Positions 8,326 to 16,521 of a stretch of 64,000 bases of DNA are shown here, piece after piece. The stretch covers positions 1 to 64,000 of the forward strand of contig NZ_WJIC01000017.1 of the NCBI RefSeq assembly GCF_009649815.1. The letters run 5' to 3'. The translations under genes and the position numbers were made by a program. Below the pieces are notes generated by a model. The model did no database searches, was not told where the DNA came from, and worked only from the letters and a program-made list of their open reading frames with translations. Position 1 is the first letter of the stretch; each line of letters opens with the position of its first letter. This DNA is from Nocardia sp. SYP-A9097 (GTDB lineage: Bacteria > Actinomycetota > Actinomycetes > Mycobacteriales > Mycobacteriaceae).

Positions 8326-8840
8326 CAAGACTGGAACGATCGGACGGGGCACTCGCGGCCGCGTCCACCGCCAGCGCTGGACGGCCGTCGCCGGACTTCG
8401 GTAATACTTTGCTGGACAACAATTTTCGCAACCGATCGATGGCGACCCGCCGCCCAGTCGGCGAGGCCGCCTTCGGTCGGCTCGAGCAAGCTGTCGCGTC
8501 GAATGCGGCAAACGACTCGCCTCGCGTGTGCCGGAGTCGGTTGAGTAATCGTCGAGGGCTCACGGGCATCATTCTGAATTGCCCGTTCAGATTGGGTTGC
8601 GGGTGATGTGTCACCGGTAATATACTACCTAGACTCCGGCTGTGGGCGACTTGCTCGCCCGGGAGTCGGCTTGTGGTAGGTGAGGCGGCACCCGTCGTTG
8701 TCGGAACACTGTCGAACCGCGAACTGCGGCTGCACTGCTTGCCTTCCCGATATGGCGCAGTCGCCGCCATTTTTCTCCTCGCCGCCGACTGTCCGAACCA
8801 CCCGACAGGCGCCGGAGACCATGATCGGAAAGGGAATCAG
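8326..8840. other. intergenic region upstream of the enolase-superfamily gene
   Basis: 515 bp without a convincing gene. It contains the operator copy at 8616-8629 and a weaker partial match, GGTAATACTTTGC, at 8400-8412. Some short frames exist, but none has a good ribosome binding site or recognisable product. Confidence 0.5.
8616..8629. promoter_or_regulatory. putative GntR operator, GGTAATATACTACC
   Basis: The most symmetrical copy of the motif: GGTA-N6-TACC with near-perfect dyad symmetry. It lies 211 bp upstream of the enolase-superfamily start, implying a long leader or a promoter close to the site. Confidence 0.6.
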
Positions 8841-9944
8841 ATGAAGATCGTAGGTATCGACGTCTACGACTATCCGGTGCGTTACGCGCACGGGGAGTAT
8901 GTGATGTCCGGAGGCCGCGCGGCCGTGTACCAGGTCGGAACATTGGTGCGCGTCCGAACCGATGAAGGACTGGATGGGTGGGGCGAGATCACCCCGTTGG
9001 GCAGCACGTATCTGCCGACCTCGCCGGACGCCGTCCGGGCCGGCATCGCCGAGCTCGCTCCTCGGCTGGTGGGCGCGGATCCGACCAATATCTCCGCCAT
9101 CAACCGCTTGATGGACGAGGTCCTGCTGGGCCAGGGCTACGCGAAGAGCGCTCTCGACATCGCCAGCTGGGACATTTTCGGCAAATCGGTCGGGCGCCCG
9201 GTCGCGGCATTGCTCGGCGGGGTGTTGCAGGATGACTTCCCGCTCTATGAGGCCGTACCGCTCGCAGCGCCGGCGGCAATGGCCGAATTCATTACCGAGC
9301 GCCGCAAAACGGGCATCAACCGCTTTCAACTCAAAGTCGGCAATCGGCCTGCCGAGGATATCGCGCGAACGCGTGCCTGTGCCGAGGCCGGTGATGACGA
9401 CACCGTCGTGATCGCAGACTCCAACGGGGGCTGGAATCTGCTGGACGCCCAAATAGCGATTGGCGGGATGGAGGGCCTGCCCATCTATGTGGAGCAGCCC
9501 TGCCGCACCACTCGGGACAGCATCCTCGCCCACCGCAATTCCAGGCTTCCGCTGGTGCTCGACGAGTCGATCACCAACTCGAACGAGCTGTTCGAGGCCA
9601 AGTATGAGGCGGGAGCTGCCTCGGTCAACATCAAGATCAGCCGTGTGGGTGGCCTGACCAAGGCGGCGCGCATGCGCGATCTCATGCAGGAACTGAACCT
9701 GATGGTGTCGATGGAAGACATGTGGGGCGGTGACGTGATCAGCGCCGCGGTCAGCCATTTGGCCGCAAGTACGCGACCGGAGAACCTGCTGAACGTCTCC
9801 TTCTTCAACGACTGGACCGACGGCCACGTCGCGGGGTACCAGCCGCGTTCGCAAAATGGCCGCGGGTCGGCCCCCAGCGCGCCAGGCCTGGGCATCACCG
9901 TGGATCACAGCGCGCTGACCCCCCCGATCTTTACCACCGGCTGA
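8841..9944 (+). CDS. enolase-superfamily dehydratase/epimerase (cis-3-hydroxyproline dehydratase or hydroxyproline-betaine epimerase clade)
   Basis: 367 residues. N-terminal capping domain (1-125), then the (beta/alpha)7beta barrel of the mandelate racemase/muconate lactonising group. Catalytic lysine candidate in INRFQLKVG; metal ligands in VIADSNGG, YVEQPC and LVLDESI; second-side base in INIKISRVGG-type NIKISRVGG. The N-terminal part (WGEITPLGSTYLP, GIAELAPRLVG) most resembles hydroxyproline-related members. It would abstract the alpha proton of a carboxylate substrate with Mg2+. GGAAAGGGAATCAG supports ATG 8841; the open frame extends upstream to 8673 without family similarity. It starts a likely three-gene operon with the aldehyde dehydrogenase and FAD oxidase that follow. 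The substrate is inferred only. Confidence 0.85.
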   Translation: MKIVGIDVYDYPVRYAHGEYVMSGGRAAVYQVGTLVRVRTDEGLDGWGEITPLGSTYLPTSPDAVRAGIAELAPRLVGADPTNISAINRLMDEVLLGQGYAKSALDIASWDIFGKSVGRPVAALLGGVLQDDFPLYEAVPLAAPAAMAEFITERRKTGINRFQLKVGNRPAEDIARTRACAEAGDDDTVVIADSNGGWNLLDAQIAIGGMEGLPIYVEQPCRTTRDSILAHRNSRLPLVLDESITNSNELFEAKYEAGAASVNIKISRVGGLTKAARMRDLMQELNLMVSMEDMWGGDVISAAVSHLAASTRPENLLNVSFFNDWTDGHVAGYQPRSQNGRGSAPSAPGLGITVDHSALTPPIFTTG

Positions 9945-10027
9945 TCGAAGGCGTGGGGTGCTCGTCCAGTCTGCGAGCCAAAGTCCTCGGCAGTACCGCA
10001 GAAAGCGGATCGATCAAAAGGAGTGTC

Positions 10028-11440
10028 GTGAATATTATCGACGGTAAAACAGTTCATCCGACCGGCGACTCCGAGCGATTCATCGTGGACCCCGCTACCG
10101 GTGACGAAATCGCCCGTGTACGTGACTCCTCGGACAGGGACGTCGCTGCCGCTGTTTCCGCCGCCTCCGCCGCTTTCGATGGTTGGTCACGGCGGACACC
10201 TGCCAACCGGCATGCGCTCCTGCATCGGCTCGCCGACTTGCTCGAGCAGCACAGCGAAGAGTTTTTGAAGCTAGAGGTCGCCAATGTGGGCAAGCCGATT
10301 GCCGCGTTCCGCGAGGAATTCGGTGACTGTGTGGATGGGATTCGCCTCGGTGCTGCCGCGGGCCGCAACCTCACGACTCCAGCGGCGACCGAGTATCTCG
10401 AGGGGGTTACCTCGGCGTTCCGCCGCGAGCCCATCGGTGTTGTCGGCGCGATCACGCCGTGGAACTATCCTTTGCTCCAGGCGATCGCCAAGATCATTCC
10501 CGCGCTGGCTGTGGGCAACACGATGGTGATCAAGCCGTCCGAGCTGACACCGTTGAGCACGGTCCGTTTTGTCGAACTCGCCAATGAGGTGCTTCCGCCC
10601 GGAGTGCTGAATGTTGTGATCGGCGACGGCACCGGTACCGGGGCCGCGTTGACGAGAAATCCAGCGGTCGGCATCGTCAGTTTCACCGGTTCGGTCGTCG
10701 GCGGCCAAGCCGTCGCACTATCGGCTGCGCTCGGCCTGCGCAAGGCGATCATGGAATTGGGTGGCAACGCTCCCGCCGTCGTATTCGCAGATGCGGATGT
10801 GCCGCGTGCGGCATCGCTGCTGGCCGCGTCCGGCCTTTTCAACGCCGGGCAGGAATGCATGGCCTCGAGCCGACTGCTGATTCACCAATCCGTCCGAGAT
10901 GAGTTTGTCGAGGCTTTGCTCGCCGAGATCGGTGCGGTTCGGTTGGGTAGTACCTTCGACGAGGCGACCACCCTTGGGCCGCTGATTTCTCAGAAACAGC
11001 TCGACCGTGCGGTCGGCTTCCTGGACCGGTTGCCCTCGAGTGCCCAGATCCTCTGCGGAGGCAGCCGGGCGGACCGGGGTGGCTACTTTCTGGAACCCAC
11101 GGTCGTCACGGGCCTCGGCCACGAGGACGAGATCATTCAGAACGAGGTGTTCGCACCGATCCTGACCGTTCAGACCTTCTCCGATGACGATGAGGCGCTG
11201 ACCCTGGCCAACGGCACCGAGTACGGGCTATCGGCATCGGTATGGTCCTCGAATTCGGGACGCACGAGCCGGTTCGCCCGTGATCTGAAGGCAGGCATGG
11301 TGTGGATCAACGAACATCTGAAATTCGGTCCGGACTGTGCTGTCAACGGATTCGGCGCCTCGGGCTTCGGCATCGAAAACGGCCTGCTCGGTGCGACGGA
11401 ATTTACCCGCCTCAAACACGTTCTGACCAGCCAGCATTAA
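10028..11440 (+). CDS. aldehyde dehydrogenase, aminobutyraldehyde/betaine aldehyde-like
   Basis: 470 residues from GTG 10028, chosen because AAAAGGAG lies just upstream and homology begins at VNIIDGK; the frame runs upstream to 9953. Motifs: ITPWNYP (oxyanion asparagine), VIKPSELTPLS, FTGSVVGG, MELGGNAP (general-base glutamate), NAGQECMASSR (nucleophilic cysteine), EVFAPILTV. It resembles gamma-aminobutyraldehyde and betaine aldehyde dehydrogenases, but an ECM rather than NCT/NCS context at the cysteine sets it apart. It is the third aldehyde dehydrogenase in 10 kb, so the pathway probably produces more than one aldehyde or the operon handles several related substrates. Co-transcription with the flanking genes is likely (gaps of 83 and 90 bp). 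Confidence 0.87.
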   Translation: MNIIDGKTVHPTGDSERFIVDPATGDEIARVRDSSDRDVAAAVSAASAAFDGWSRRTPANRHALLHRLADLLEQHSEEFLKLEVANVGKPIAAFREEFGDCVDGIRLGAAAGRNLTTPAATEYLEGVTSAFRREPIGVVGAITPWNYPLLQAIAKIIPALAVGNTMVIKPSELTPLSTVRFVELANEVLPPGVLNVVIGDGTGTGAALTRNPAVGIVSFTGSVVGGQAVALSAALGLRKAIMELGGNAPAVVFADADVPRAASLLAASGLFNAGQECMASSRLLIHQSVRDEFVEALLAEIGAVRLGSTFDEATTLGPLISQKQLDRAVGFLDRLPSSAQILCGGSRADRGGYFLEPTVVTGLGHEDEIIQNEVFAPILTVQTFSDDDEALTLANGTEYGLSASVWSSNSGRTSRFARDLKAGMVWINEHLKFGPDCAVNGFGASGFGIENGLLGATEFTRLKHVLTSQH

Positions 11441-11530
11441 CCGCTCTTGAATGCGAGCGGACGGAATCGGGCGCTCGAATCTTTCCCGGGCACACCCGAA
11501 CCCGCGCTTATCGAGAAAGGCAGGAGCAGG

Positions 11531-12751
11531 ATGACGACGTCCGGCACGTGGCGCAATTGGGGACGAAACCAATTCTGCCAACCACATACAATCGCGAAAC
11601 CGAACTCTCCGGAGGAAGTCGCGGCCGAAGTCGCAGCGGCGGTACGCGCCGGCCGAAACGTGCGGGCCGCGGGCTCCGGACATTCCATCATGCCGATCGT
11701 GTCCACTGACGGACTGCTGATCGACCTGAGCGGGTTGACTGGGGTGACAAGCATCGACCGCGATACCGGACGTGCTCTCATCCGCGCCGGGACACCGCTG
11801 TCACAACTCGGCGCTCCGCTCTGGGAAGCCGGACTGTCGTTGTCCAACCAGGGCGACATCGATGTACAGACGATCAGCGGTGCGACCATTACGGGAACGA
11901 AGGGTTCGGGTGTCGAACTCACCAACCTGGCTGCCGCCATCACGAAGATTCAGCTCGTCAATGGTGAGGGCGAGCTGGTTGTGGTCTCCGGCGGCGACGA
12001 ACTTGCCGCCGCGCAGGTGTCACTCGGTCTGCTGGGCGTCCTCACCCAGCTCGAGATCCAGCTGCGGCCGCGGTATTTCCTGCGGGAACGCAACGCCGCA
12101 TTTCATCTGCATGACCTGCTGGATCGATGGGATGAACTCAAAGCCGGTTACCGGCATTTCTCGTTCTGGTGGATGCCCAACGAGCGGGCACACGCGCTGT
12201 ACGGCTTCGACCCTGTACCTGCTGATCATGGCTGGGTCAAGCTACTCGAGGAGGTCGAAATCGATGACTCCTACGACGTTCGCCACCTCCCCGAGGGTCG
12301 CATCGGCCGCAGCTATCTGGTGTACCCGGACACCTCGACCGATCCGACATTCCACGAACTCGAGTACATGGTCGACGCCGCACGCGACAAGGAGGCATTC
12401 CTGGCTCTGCGCGATCTGATGCTCACGCGATATCCGGACGTGGACTCGCCCATCCAGATTCGATGGCAGAAGCGCGACAGTGCTTGGCTGTCCGCCCAAT
12501 ACGAGCGAGACAGTGTCTCGGTCTCCGTATCGGGTGTTATCGGAACCAATTACCTCCCCTTCTTCGGCGAGGTCGAGGCCCTGATGAAATCCCTTGGCGC
12601 GCGGCCGCACTGGGGAAAATGGAATGCCTACACTCGCGAGGACATGGCAGCGGCATATCCGCGGTGGGCCGATTTCCAGCAACTACGGAAGCGGTTCGAC
12701 CCTCAGGATGCGTTCACCAACACGTACTTTCGCGGTCTGCTCCAGCCCTAG
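11531..12751 (+). CDS. FAD-dependent oxidase, D-arabinono-1,4-lactone/alditol oxidase family
   Basis: 406 residues. N-terminal FAD-binding PCMH-type domain (about 10-180) with RAAGSGHS, whose histidine is the position of covalent FAD attachment in this family, and GATITGTKGSG for pyrophosphate binding. The C-terminal substrate domain ends with ARPHWGKWN and DPQDAFTNTYFRGLL, the signature of sugar-lactone and alditol oxidases. Such enzymes oxidise a CHOH group with O2, giving H2O2; no signal peptide is seen, so it is cytosolic. CAGGAGCAGG precedes ATG 11531. In this operon it could generate an aldehyde or keto acid for the dehydrogenases, which would make the pathway more alditol- or sugar-acid-like than hydroxyproline-like. 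Confidence 0.88.
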   Translation: MTTSGTWRNWGRNQFCQPHTIAKPNSPEEVAAEVAAAVRAGRNVRAAGSGHSIMPIVSTDGLLIDLSGLTGVTSIDRDTGRALIRAGTPLSQLGAPLWEAGLSLSNQGDIDVQTISGATITGTKGSGVELTNLAAAITKIQLVNGEGELVVVSGGDELAAAQVSLGLLGVLTQLEIQLRPRYFLRERNAAFHLHDLLDRWDELKAGYRHFSFWWMPNERAHALYGFDPVPADHGWVKLLEEVEIDDSYDVRHLPEGRIGRSYLVYPDTSTDPTFHELEYMVDAARDKEAFLALRDLMLTRYPDVDSPIQIRWQKRDSAWLSAQYERDSVSVSVSGVIGTNYLPFFGEVEALMKSLGARPHWGKWNAYTREDMAAAYPRWADFQQLRKRFDPQDAFTNTYFRGLLQP

Positions 12752-13104
12752 CGCCGTGCCGCCCCGCGCTCGCCGAGTGCGGCGTACTGCGCGACGGTGA
12801 CGATCAGGCGGGCAGTGATATGCCGAGCGCGTCGGCGAAGACCCGGATCATGTTCTGAACGCCGATCTCGTTGCGGCCGATAGGCGTATGGTCGTGTCGG
12901 CCTTGGCGAACGCCTTCCCCGCACTGCGGGAGGGTGCGCGATGCCCTCCACGACCGCGGTTGCGGGTTCGGTGATCCCGGCCATATCCGCTGCCAGCCGG
13001 TCCAGGAACTCGCCCGCCGCGCGTTGCGCTGCCGCTGTCCGCACTGATATCGGACACAAACCGCCCGGCACTTCGCCCGCGAGCACTTGCTAGTCACCGG
13101 CGGG
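12752..13104. other. gap holding a degraded reading frame
   Basis: 353 bp between the oxidase and the convergent MarR gene. The only coding-like signal is the broken minus-strand frame described at 12804-13086; no terminator with a T-run was seen. Confidence 0.4.
12804..13086 (-). pseudogene. possible frameshifted C-terminal gene remnant
   Basis: On the minus strand one frame reads protein-like from 13086 (RAAGEFLDRLAADMAGIT, then EPATAVVEGIA) and then degenerates into arginine-rich text. Another frame takes over with HTPIGRNEIGVQNMIRVFAD and stops in ALGISLPA at 12804. The switch suggests a single frameshift, near 12900-12960, in the last ~90 codons of a lost gene. I do not recognise the family. 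Chance is possible, so confidence is low. Confidence 0.3.
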
Positions 13105-13569
13105 CTACTCGCGCTGTTGGTGGTAGCCGACGGCCACCTTTTCCAGGCTGTCGGCGAGCTCGGCCAGTTGACTTGGGGTGAGCAGGTCGATGAACAGTTG
13201 CCGGACGGCGGTGACGTGTCCAGGGGCGGCGCGTTGCAGCATTGTCCGTCCCGCATCGGTCAGGCAGGCATAGATGGAACGTACATCGGTGGGGCAAGTG
13301 CGGCGGCGGACCAGTCCGGCCTTCTCCAATTGGTTGATCTGGTAGGTGAGGCCGCTCTTGGAGTTGAGCAGTGCATCGGCCAGCACAGTCATCCGCAGTT
13401 CGGCCTCGGGCGCCTGGTTGAGCCGGACGAGGATCTCGTATTGCAGGTGAGACAGGCCCATTTCCTCTTTGAGCTGGTGGTCCACCTGCCGGTTCACCAG
13501 TGCGGTTGCAGCCAGGAACGCCTTCCAGGCCCGCATCTCATCAGCATCCAGCCACCGAGGTTGATTCAT
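13105..13569 (-). CDS. MarR family transcriptional regulator
   Basis: 154 residues with the MarR winged helix in the middle (about 40-110): LSHLQYEILVRL, then LADALLNSKSGLTYQINQLEKAGLV as the recognition helix, and RRRTCPTDVRSIYACLTDAGR as the wing. A cysteine in the wing (RRRTCPTD) could be a redox or electrophile sensor, as in some MarR proteins, but that is a guess. The gene is divergent from the dioxygenase at 13673, and two identical TTCAAATTTGAA palindromes lie in the 103-bp gap, so it very likely represses both itself and the dioxygenase-DoxX pair. Confidence 0.93.
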   Translation of the reverse strand: MNQPRWLDADEMRAWKAFLAATALVNRQVDHQLKEEMGLSHLQYEILVRLNQAPEAELRMTVLADALLNSKSGLTYQINQLEKAGLVRRRTCPTDVRSIYACLTDAGRTMLQRAAPGHVTAVRQLFIDLLTPSQLAELADSLEKVAVGYHQQRE

Positions 13570-13591
13570 AGTCCCAGGTTACGTCAGGTTG

Positions 13592-13603
13592 TTCAAATTT
13601 GAA
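13592..13603. promoter_or_regulatory. MarR operator candidate 1, TTCAAATTTGAA
   Basis: A perfect 12-bp palindrome, 23 bp upstream of the MarR start. Its AT-rich dyad is typical for MarR sites. Confidence 0.7.
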
Positions 13604-13630
13604 ATCAAGCGTAGCGTCAAAACGGTCGAG

Positions 13631-13642
13631 TTCAAATTTGAA
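13631..13642. promoter_or_regulatory. MarR operator candidate 2, TTCAAATTTGAA
   Basis: Second identical palindrome, 39 bp from the first centre to centre and 31 bp upstream of the dioxygenase start. Confidence 0.7.
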
Positions 13643-13672
13643 CATCTCCGGTGGGAAGTCGAGGTGTGACCC

Positions 13673-14452
13673 ATGACCGCCGCCCCCGAGCGCATGCCCG
13701 CGCTCTATGTATCCCACGGTGCGCCGCCGCTGGCGGACGACCCGATCTGGCCCGGCCAACTTGCCGCCTGGTCCGCCGAATTGCCCCGGCCGACGGCGAT
13801 TCTGATGATTTCCGCGCATTGGGAGGCCGCGCCGCTGGCCCTCGGGGCGACCACCACGGTGCCGCTGGTCTACGATTTCGGCGGCTTTCCGGAGCGCTAC
13901 TACCAGGTGCAGTACCCGGCGCCCGGCGCGCCGGGGCTGGCGCACCGGGTTCGCACGCTGCTCGCCGCTGCCGGCATTCCGATCCGGGATGTGCCCGCAC
14001 GCGGCCTGGACCATGGCGCCTATGTCCCGCTGGCCGAGATGTTCCCCGCCGCCGACCTGCCGGTCCTGCAGATCTCCATGCCGACACTGAACCCGCGGGC
14101 CCTGATGGATATCGGTGCGAAGCTCGCGCCGCTGCGGGAGGAGGGCGTCCTGATCGTCGGCAGCGGCTTCTTCACCCATAATCTGCGAGCGCTGAATCCG
14201 GAGAACCGGGTGGCCACGGCGATGTCGGAATTCGACGACTGGGGGCGGGAGGTTCTGGCCGCCCACGACATCGACGCGTTGCTGGACTTCCAGCACAAGG
14301 CCCCGGCTGCCGCGGTGGCGCATCCGCGCACCGAGCATTTCGCGCCCTTGTTCGTGACTCTCGGTGCGGCACAAGACGATCTGGACGCACAGCGCACCAT
14401 GATCGACGGCTTCTGGCTCGGTATGGCCAAACGATCCATTCAAATCGGCTGA
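13673..14452 (+). CDS. DODA-type extradiol aromatic ring-opening dioxygenase (YgiD family)
   Basis: 259 residues, single LigB-type domain. Conserved metal and active-site histidines appear in ALYVSHGAPPL, LMISAHWE, GLDHGAYVPL and GSGFFTHNL; the end has HFAPLFVTLGAA. These enzymes cleave catechol-type rings or DOPA with a divalent metal in the cytosol. GAGGTG lies upstream of ATG 13673. With the DoxX gene 49 bp downstream and the divergent MarR regulator, the layout recalls Bacillus catDE, where a dioxygenase and a DoxX protein under MarR-type control detoxify catechols and quinones. That role is inferred by analogy. Confidence 0.9.
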   Translation: MTAAPERMPALYVSHGAPPLADDPIWPGQLAAWSAELPRPTAILMISAHWEAAPLALGATTTVPLVYDFGGFPERYYQVQYPAPGAPGLAHRVRTLLAAAGIPIRDVPARGLDHGAYVPLAEMFPAADLPVLQISMPTLNPRALMDIGAKLAPLREEGVLIVGSGFFTHNLRALNPENRVATAMSEFDDWGREVLAAHDIDALLDFQHKAPAAAVAHPRTEHFAPLFVTLGAAQDDLDAQRTMIDGFWLGMAKRSIQIG

Positions 14453-14501
14453 CCACTCGGTCGCTCCTCCAGCACGCATGTCTCCAGGAAGAAGGATTCT
14501 G

Positions 14502-15071
14502 ATGTCTACAGCACCCTCGGCCGCACCTGCGAGCCAGGAAGCGTCGTCGGCCCGGCGCGAAAGCACAACCGCCTACCGAGCATCGGTGCACTCCTCCGAC
14601 GTGGGCCTGCTCGTGCTGCGGCTCGCCGTCGGACTGACAATGGCTGCCCACGGCACGCAGAAGCTGTTCGGCTGGTTCGGCGGCGGCGGGCTCACCGGAA
14701 CCGCCGAATTCTTCACCGCCAGCGGCTATCCGTCCGGCCACGCGATGGCCGTGGTGGCCGGGCTCACCGAAACCTTCGGCGGATTGGGCCTTGCACTCGG
14801 GTTGCTGACCCCGCTGGCGGGCGCCGCCTTGCTGGGCACGCTGATCAACGCCATCGCTGTCAAAGAGGGCGGCGGTTTCTTCGCCCCGAAGGGCATCGAA
14901 TACGAGCTGCTACTCGCGGCGGCTGCCGCCGGTCTCGCCTTGACCGGCCCGGGCCGCTACGCCGTGGACGTGCTCCTGCCTGTGCTGCGCAGTCACCGCC
15001 TGGTGTACGGGTTCGCCGCCGTGCTGCTTGCCGTCGTCCTCGCCGGAGCTGTTCTGCTGGTACGTAATTGA
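14502..15071 (+). CDS. DoxX family membrane protein
   Basis: 189 residues with four predicted membrane helices: around LLVLRLAVGLTMAAHGTQKLFGWFGG (the DoxX signature, about residues 35-60), AMAVVAGLTETFGGLGLALG, ELLLAAAAAGLALTG and LVYGFAAVLLAVVLAGAVLLV. An unstructured Ala/Ser-rich N-terminus of about 30 residues precedes. ATG 14502 is preferred over 14478 because AGGAAGAAGG sits 8 nt before it. It is probably co-transcribed with the dioxygenase under MarR control. DoxX proteins act in redox or thiol homeostasis in other actinomycetes; the exact role here is unknown. Confidence 0.9.
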   Translation: MSTAPSAAPASQEASSARRESTTAYRASVHSSDVGLLVLRLAVGLTMAAHGTQKLFGWFGGGGLTGTAEFFTASGYPSGHAMAVVAGLTETFGGLGLALGLLTPLAGAALLGTLINAIAVKEGGGFFAPKGIEYELLLAAAAAGLALTGPGRYAVDVLLPVLRSHRLVYGFAAVLLAVVLAGAVLLVRN

Positions 15072-15073
15072 CG

Positions 15074-15097
15074 ATCCCGCCGGTCCGGCGGTGGGAT
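15074..15097 (+). terminator. hairpin after DoxX gene
   Basis: ATCCCGCCG and CGGCGGTGGGAT pair around a short loop two bases after the stop. There is no T-run, so it is a possible rather than certain terminator. Confidence 0.4.
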
Positions 15098-15224
15098 TGC
15101 TCAGGACGGTCGAGGGCTCGGTGCGAGGAAATACCGCACCGTGCGCTCGTGCCACTCTTCTGAACAACCCCGCCGCGGTGGCGCCGCACCGGACCCGTTC
15201 GTGAGCTGTCCGGCCGCTGCGCTG

Positions 15225-15666
15225 TCAGGTGGTCCGTCGGGCGACCACGGCCTCGGCGACGGGACGAGCGCTGGCGGGGTTCTGACCGGCTATCATGCTG
15301 CCGTACTGGGCGACATAGGGCTGGAACGGCTTTGCCGTGTGGCTGTAGTTCGCGCCACGCTTCCGCAGCGCGTCCTGTAGATCGAAGGGGACGGCGTCCT
15401 CGCGCCGCGCCGCTTCCTCTTCCGGCCAGGAATAGCCGGTGACATTCCTGTTCTCGAGCAGCGGGCGGCCTTGTGCGAGTGTGACATTCAGCAATGCGGC
15501 CGGGCCGTGGCAGACTGCCGAGACGATGCGCCCGCTGTCATGGAATCGGGCGGTGAGTGCGGCTAACTCTGTGCCGCCGAAGTCGAACATCGCACCGTGG
15601 CCGCCGGTGAGGTAGCACGTATTCACGGGTATTGGTGGCGATGATCAGAATCTTGTCGATGCTCAT
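15225..15666 (-). pseudogene. DJ-1/PfpI family protein with internal deletion
   Basis: The start ATG at 15666, behind AGGAGAGGCG, opens MSIDKILIIATNT, the usual first strand of a DJ-1/PfpI protein. After 13 codons the frame runs out of family similarity. A second frame, open from a GTG at 15626, continues with TCYLTGGHGAMFDFGGTE, AVCHGPAALLNV (nucleophile-elbow cysteine), VTGYSWPEEEAA and KPFQPYVAQYGSMIAGQNP to the stop at 15225. The roughly 80 residues that normally link strand one to the TGGHG loop are missing and the frame is shifted at the join. The product is therefore probably non-functional, although a shortened protein from the GTG is possible. It follows the hydrolase gene (35-bp gap) in the same direction. 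Confidence 0.8.
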
Positions 15667-15701
15667 TGCGATCGCCTCTCCTTGGATATGGTGGGCCGGG
15701 T

Positions 15702-16481
15702 TCAGGCCCGGGGTCCGAACATGTAGGCATTGGCGACGTCGATCAGGGTTGCGCCCTGGTAGTCAGGGAAGCGTTCGGTGATCGCCTTCTTGTAGGCGTC
15801 GCCGTCATCGCCGAGCAGTTCGCGGGCGGCCTCGAGGTAGGCCGTGAGGTCAGCCCACACCTCGGGACCGGTGGGTTCGCCGTGGCCGGGAAGGATGGTG
15901 TCGTAATTCTTCGCGGCGAAGCGATCGACATTCGCCTGCCAGCCGTCGAAATCCTTGTCCAGCAACCACAAATGGGTGTGGTTGTACACCGCGTCCTGAG
16001 CCACCAGCACGTCCTGGTCGGGAAGTTCGATAACGAGGGTGGTGTGGATTTCGCCGCCGGTGACCCGATCGAACACGAAGGTGATCCCGTCGATGATCTC
16101 TGTTCCGGGACTGATCTCGATGGTCGGAGTGACCTCGGCGACCGGAATCGGCGTCCCGGTGGGCAGATCCGTTTTGTCGCCGGTGGCCACGATCTCGGCG
16201 ATGGTTTCCGGTAGCGCGTGCACCGGGACACCGAAGCGGGCCGCACCCTGGTAGTGATCGGGGTGGGCGTGACTGACGATCAGGCGGTCGAGCGGCTTGC
16301 CCAACCCTCGGGCGTAGGCAGCCACCTCATCGGCGTATGCCAGCACGAACTGCGCGTCGACCGCGATGATCCGCGCGGGAGTCTCGATCAGCTGCGTATT
16401 GACCTCCAGGCCGTCCGCGGGGGACGCGTAGCTGTGGATTCGTACCTGACCCTTATCGATGACGGTGATGGTGCCCTTCAT
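15702..16481 (-). CDS. metallo-beta-lactamase-fold hydrolase
   Basis: 259 residues. The zinc-binding motif is SHAHPDHYQGA (HxHxDH), followed by further metal-ligand regions around EIHTTLVIE and LPGHGEPTGP. There is no signal peptide, so the protein is cytosolic. The substrate is unknown; relatives include glyoxalase II-like, lactonase-like and quorum-quenching hydrolases. ATG 16481 is chosen because AAGGAGAAGG sits just upstream; the frame extends far upstream without similarity. It is divergent from an AraC regulator and followed by the broken DJ-1-like gene. MBL hydrolase, DJ-1 protein and AraC together suggest a response to reactive aldehydes or electrophiles; this is inference. Confidence 0.87.
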   Translation of the reverse strand: MKGTITVIDKGQVRIHSYASPADGLEVNTQLIETPARIIAVDAQFVLAYADEVAAYARGLGKPLDRLIVSHAHPDHYQGAARFGVPVHALPETIAEIVATGDKTDLPTGTPIPVAEVTPTIEISPGTEIIDGITFVFDRVTGGEIHTTLVIELPDQDVLVAQDAVYNHTHLWLLDKDFDGWQANVDRFAAKNYDTILPGHGEPTGPEVWADLTAYLEAARELLGDDGDAYKKAITERFPDYQGATLIDVANAYMFGPRA

Positions 16482-16503
16482 GGCCTTCTCCTTCATTGGT
16501 CTT

Positions 16504-16521
16504 GTTCGCCGACCGGCGGAC
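16504..16521. promoter_or_regulatory. near-perfect palindrome between hydrolase and AraC genes
   Basis: GTTCGCCG-AC-CGGCGGAC has one mismatch between arms and lies 23 bp upstream of the hydrolase start in a divergent intergenic region. It may bind a regulator. Confidence 0.3.
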
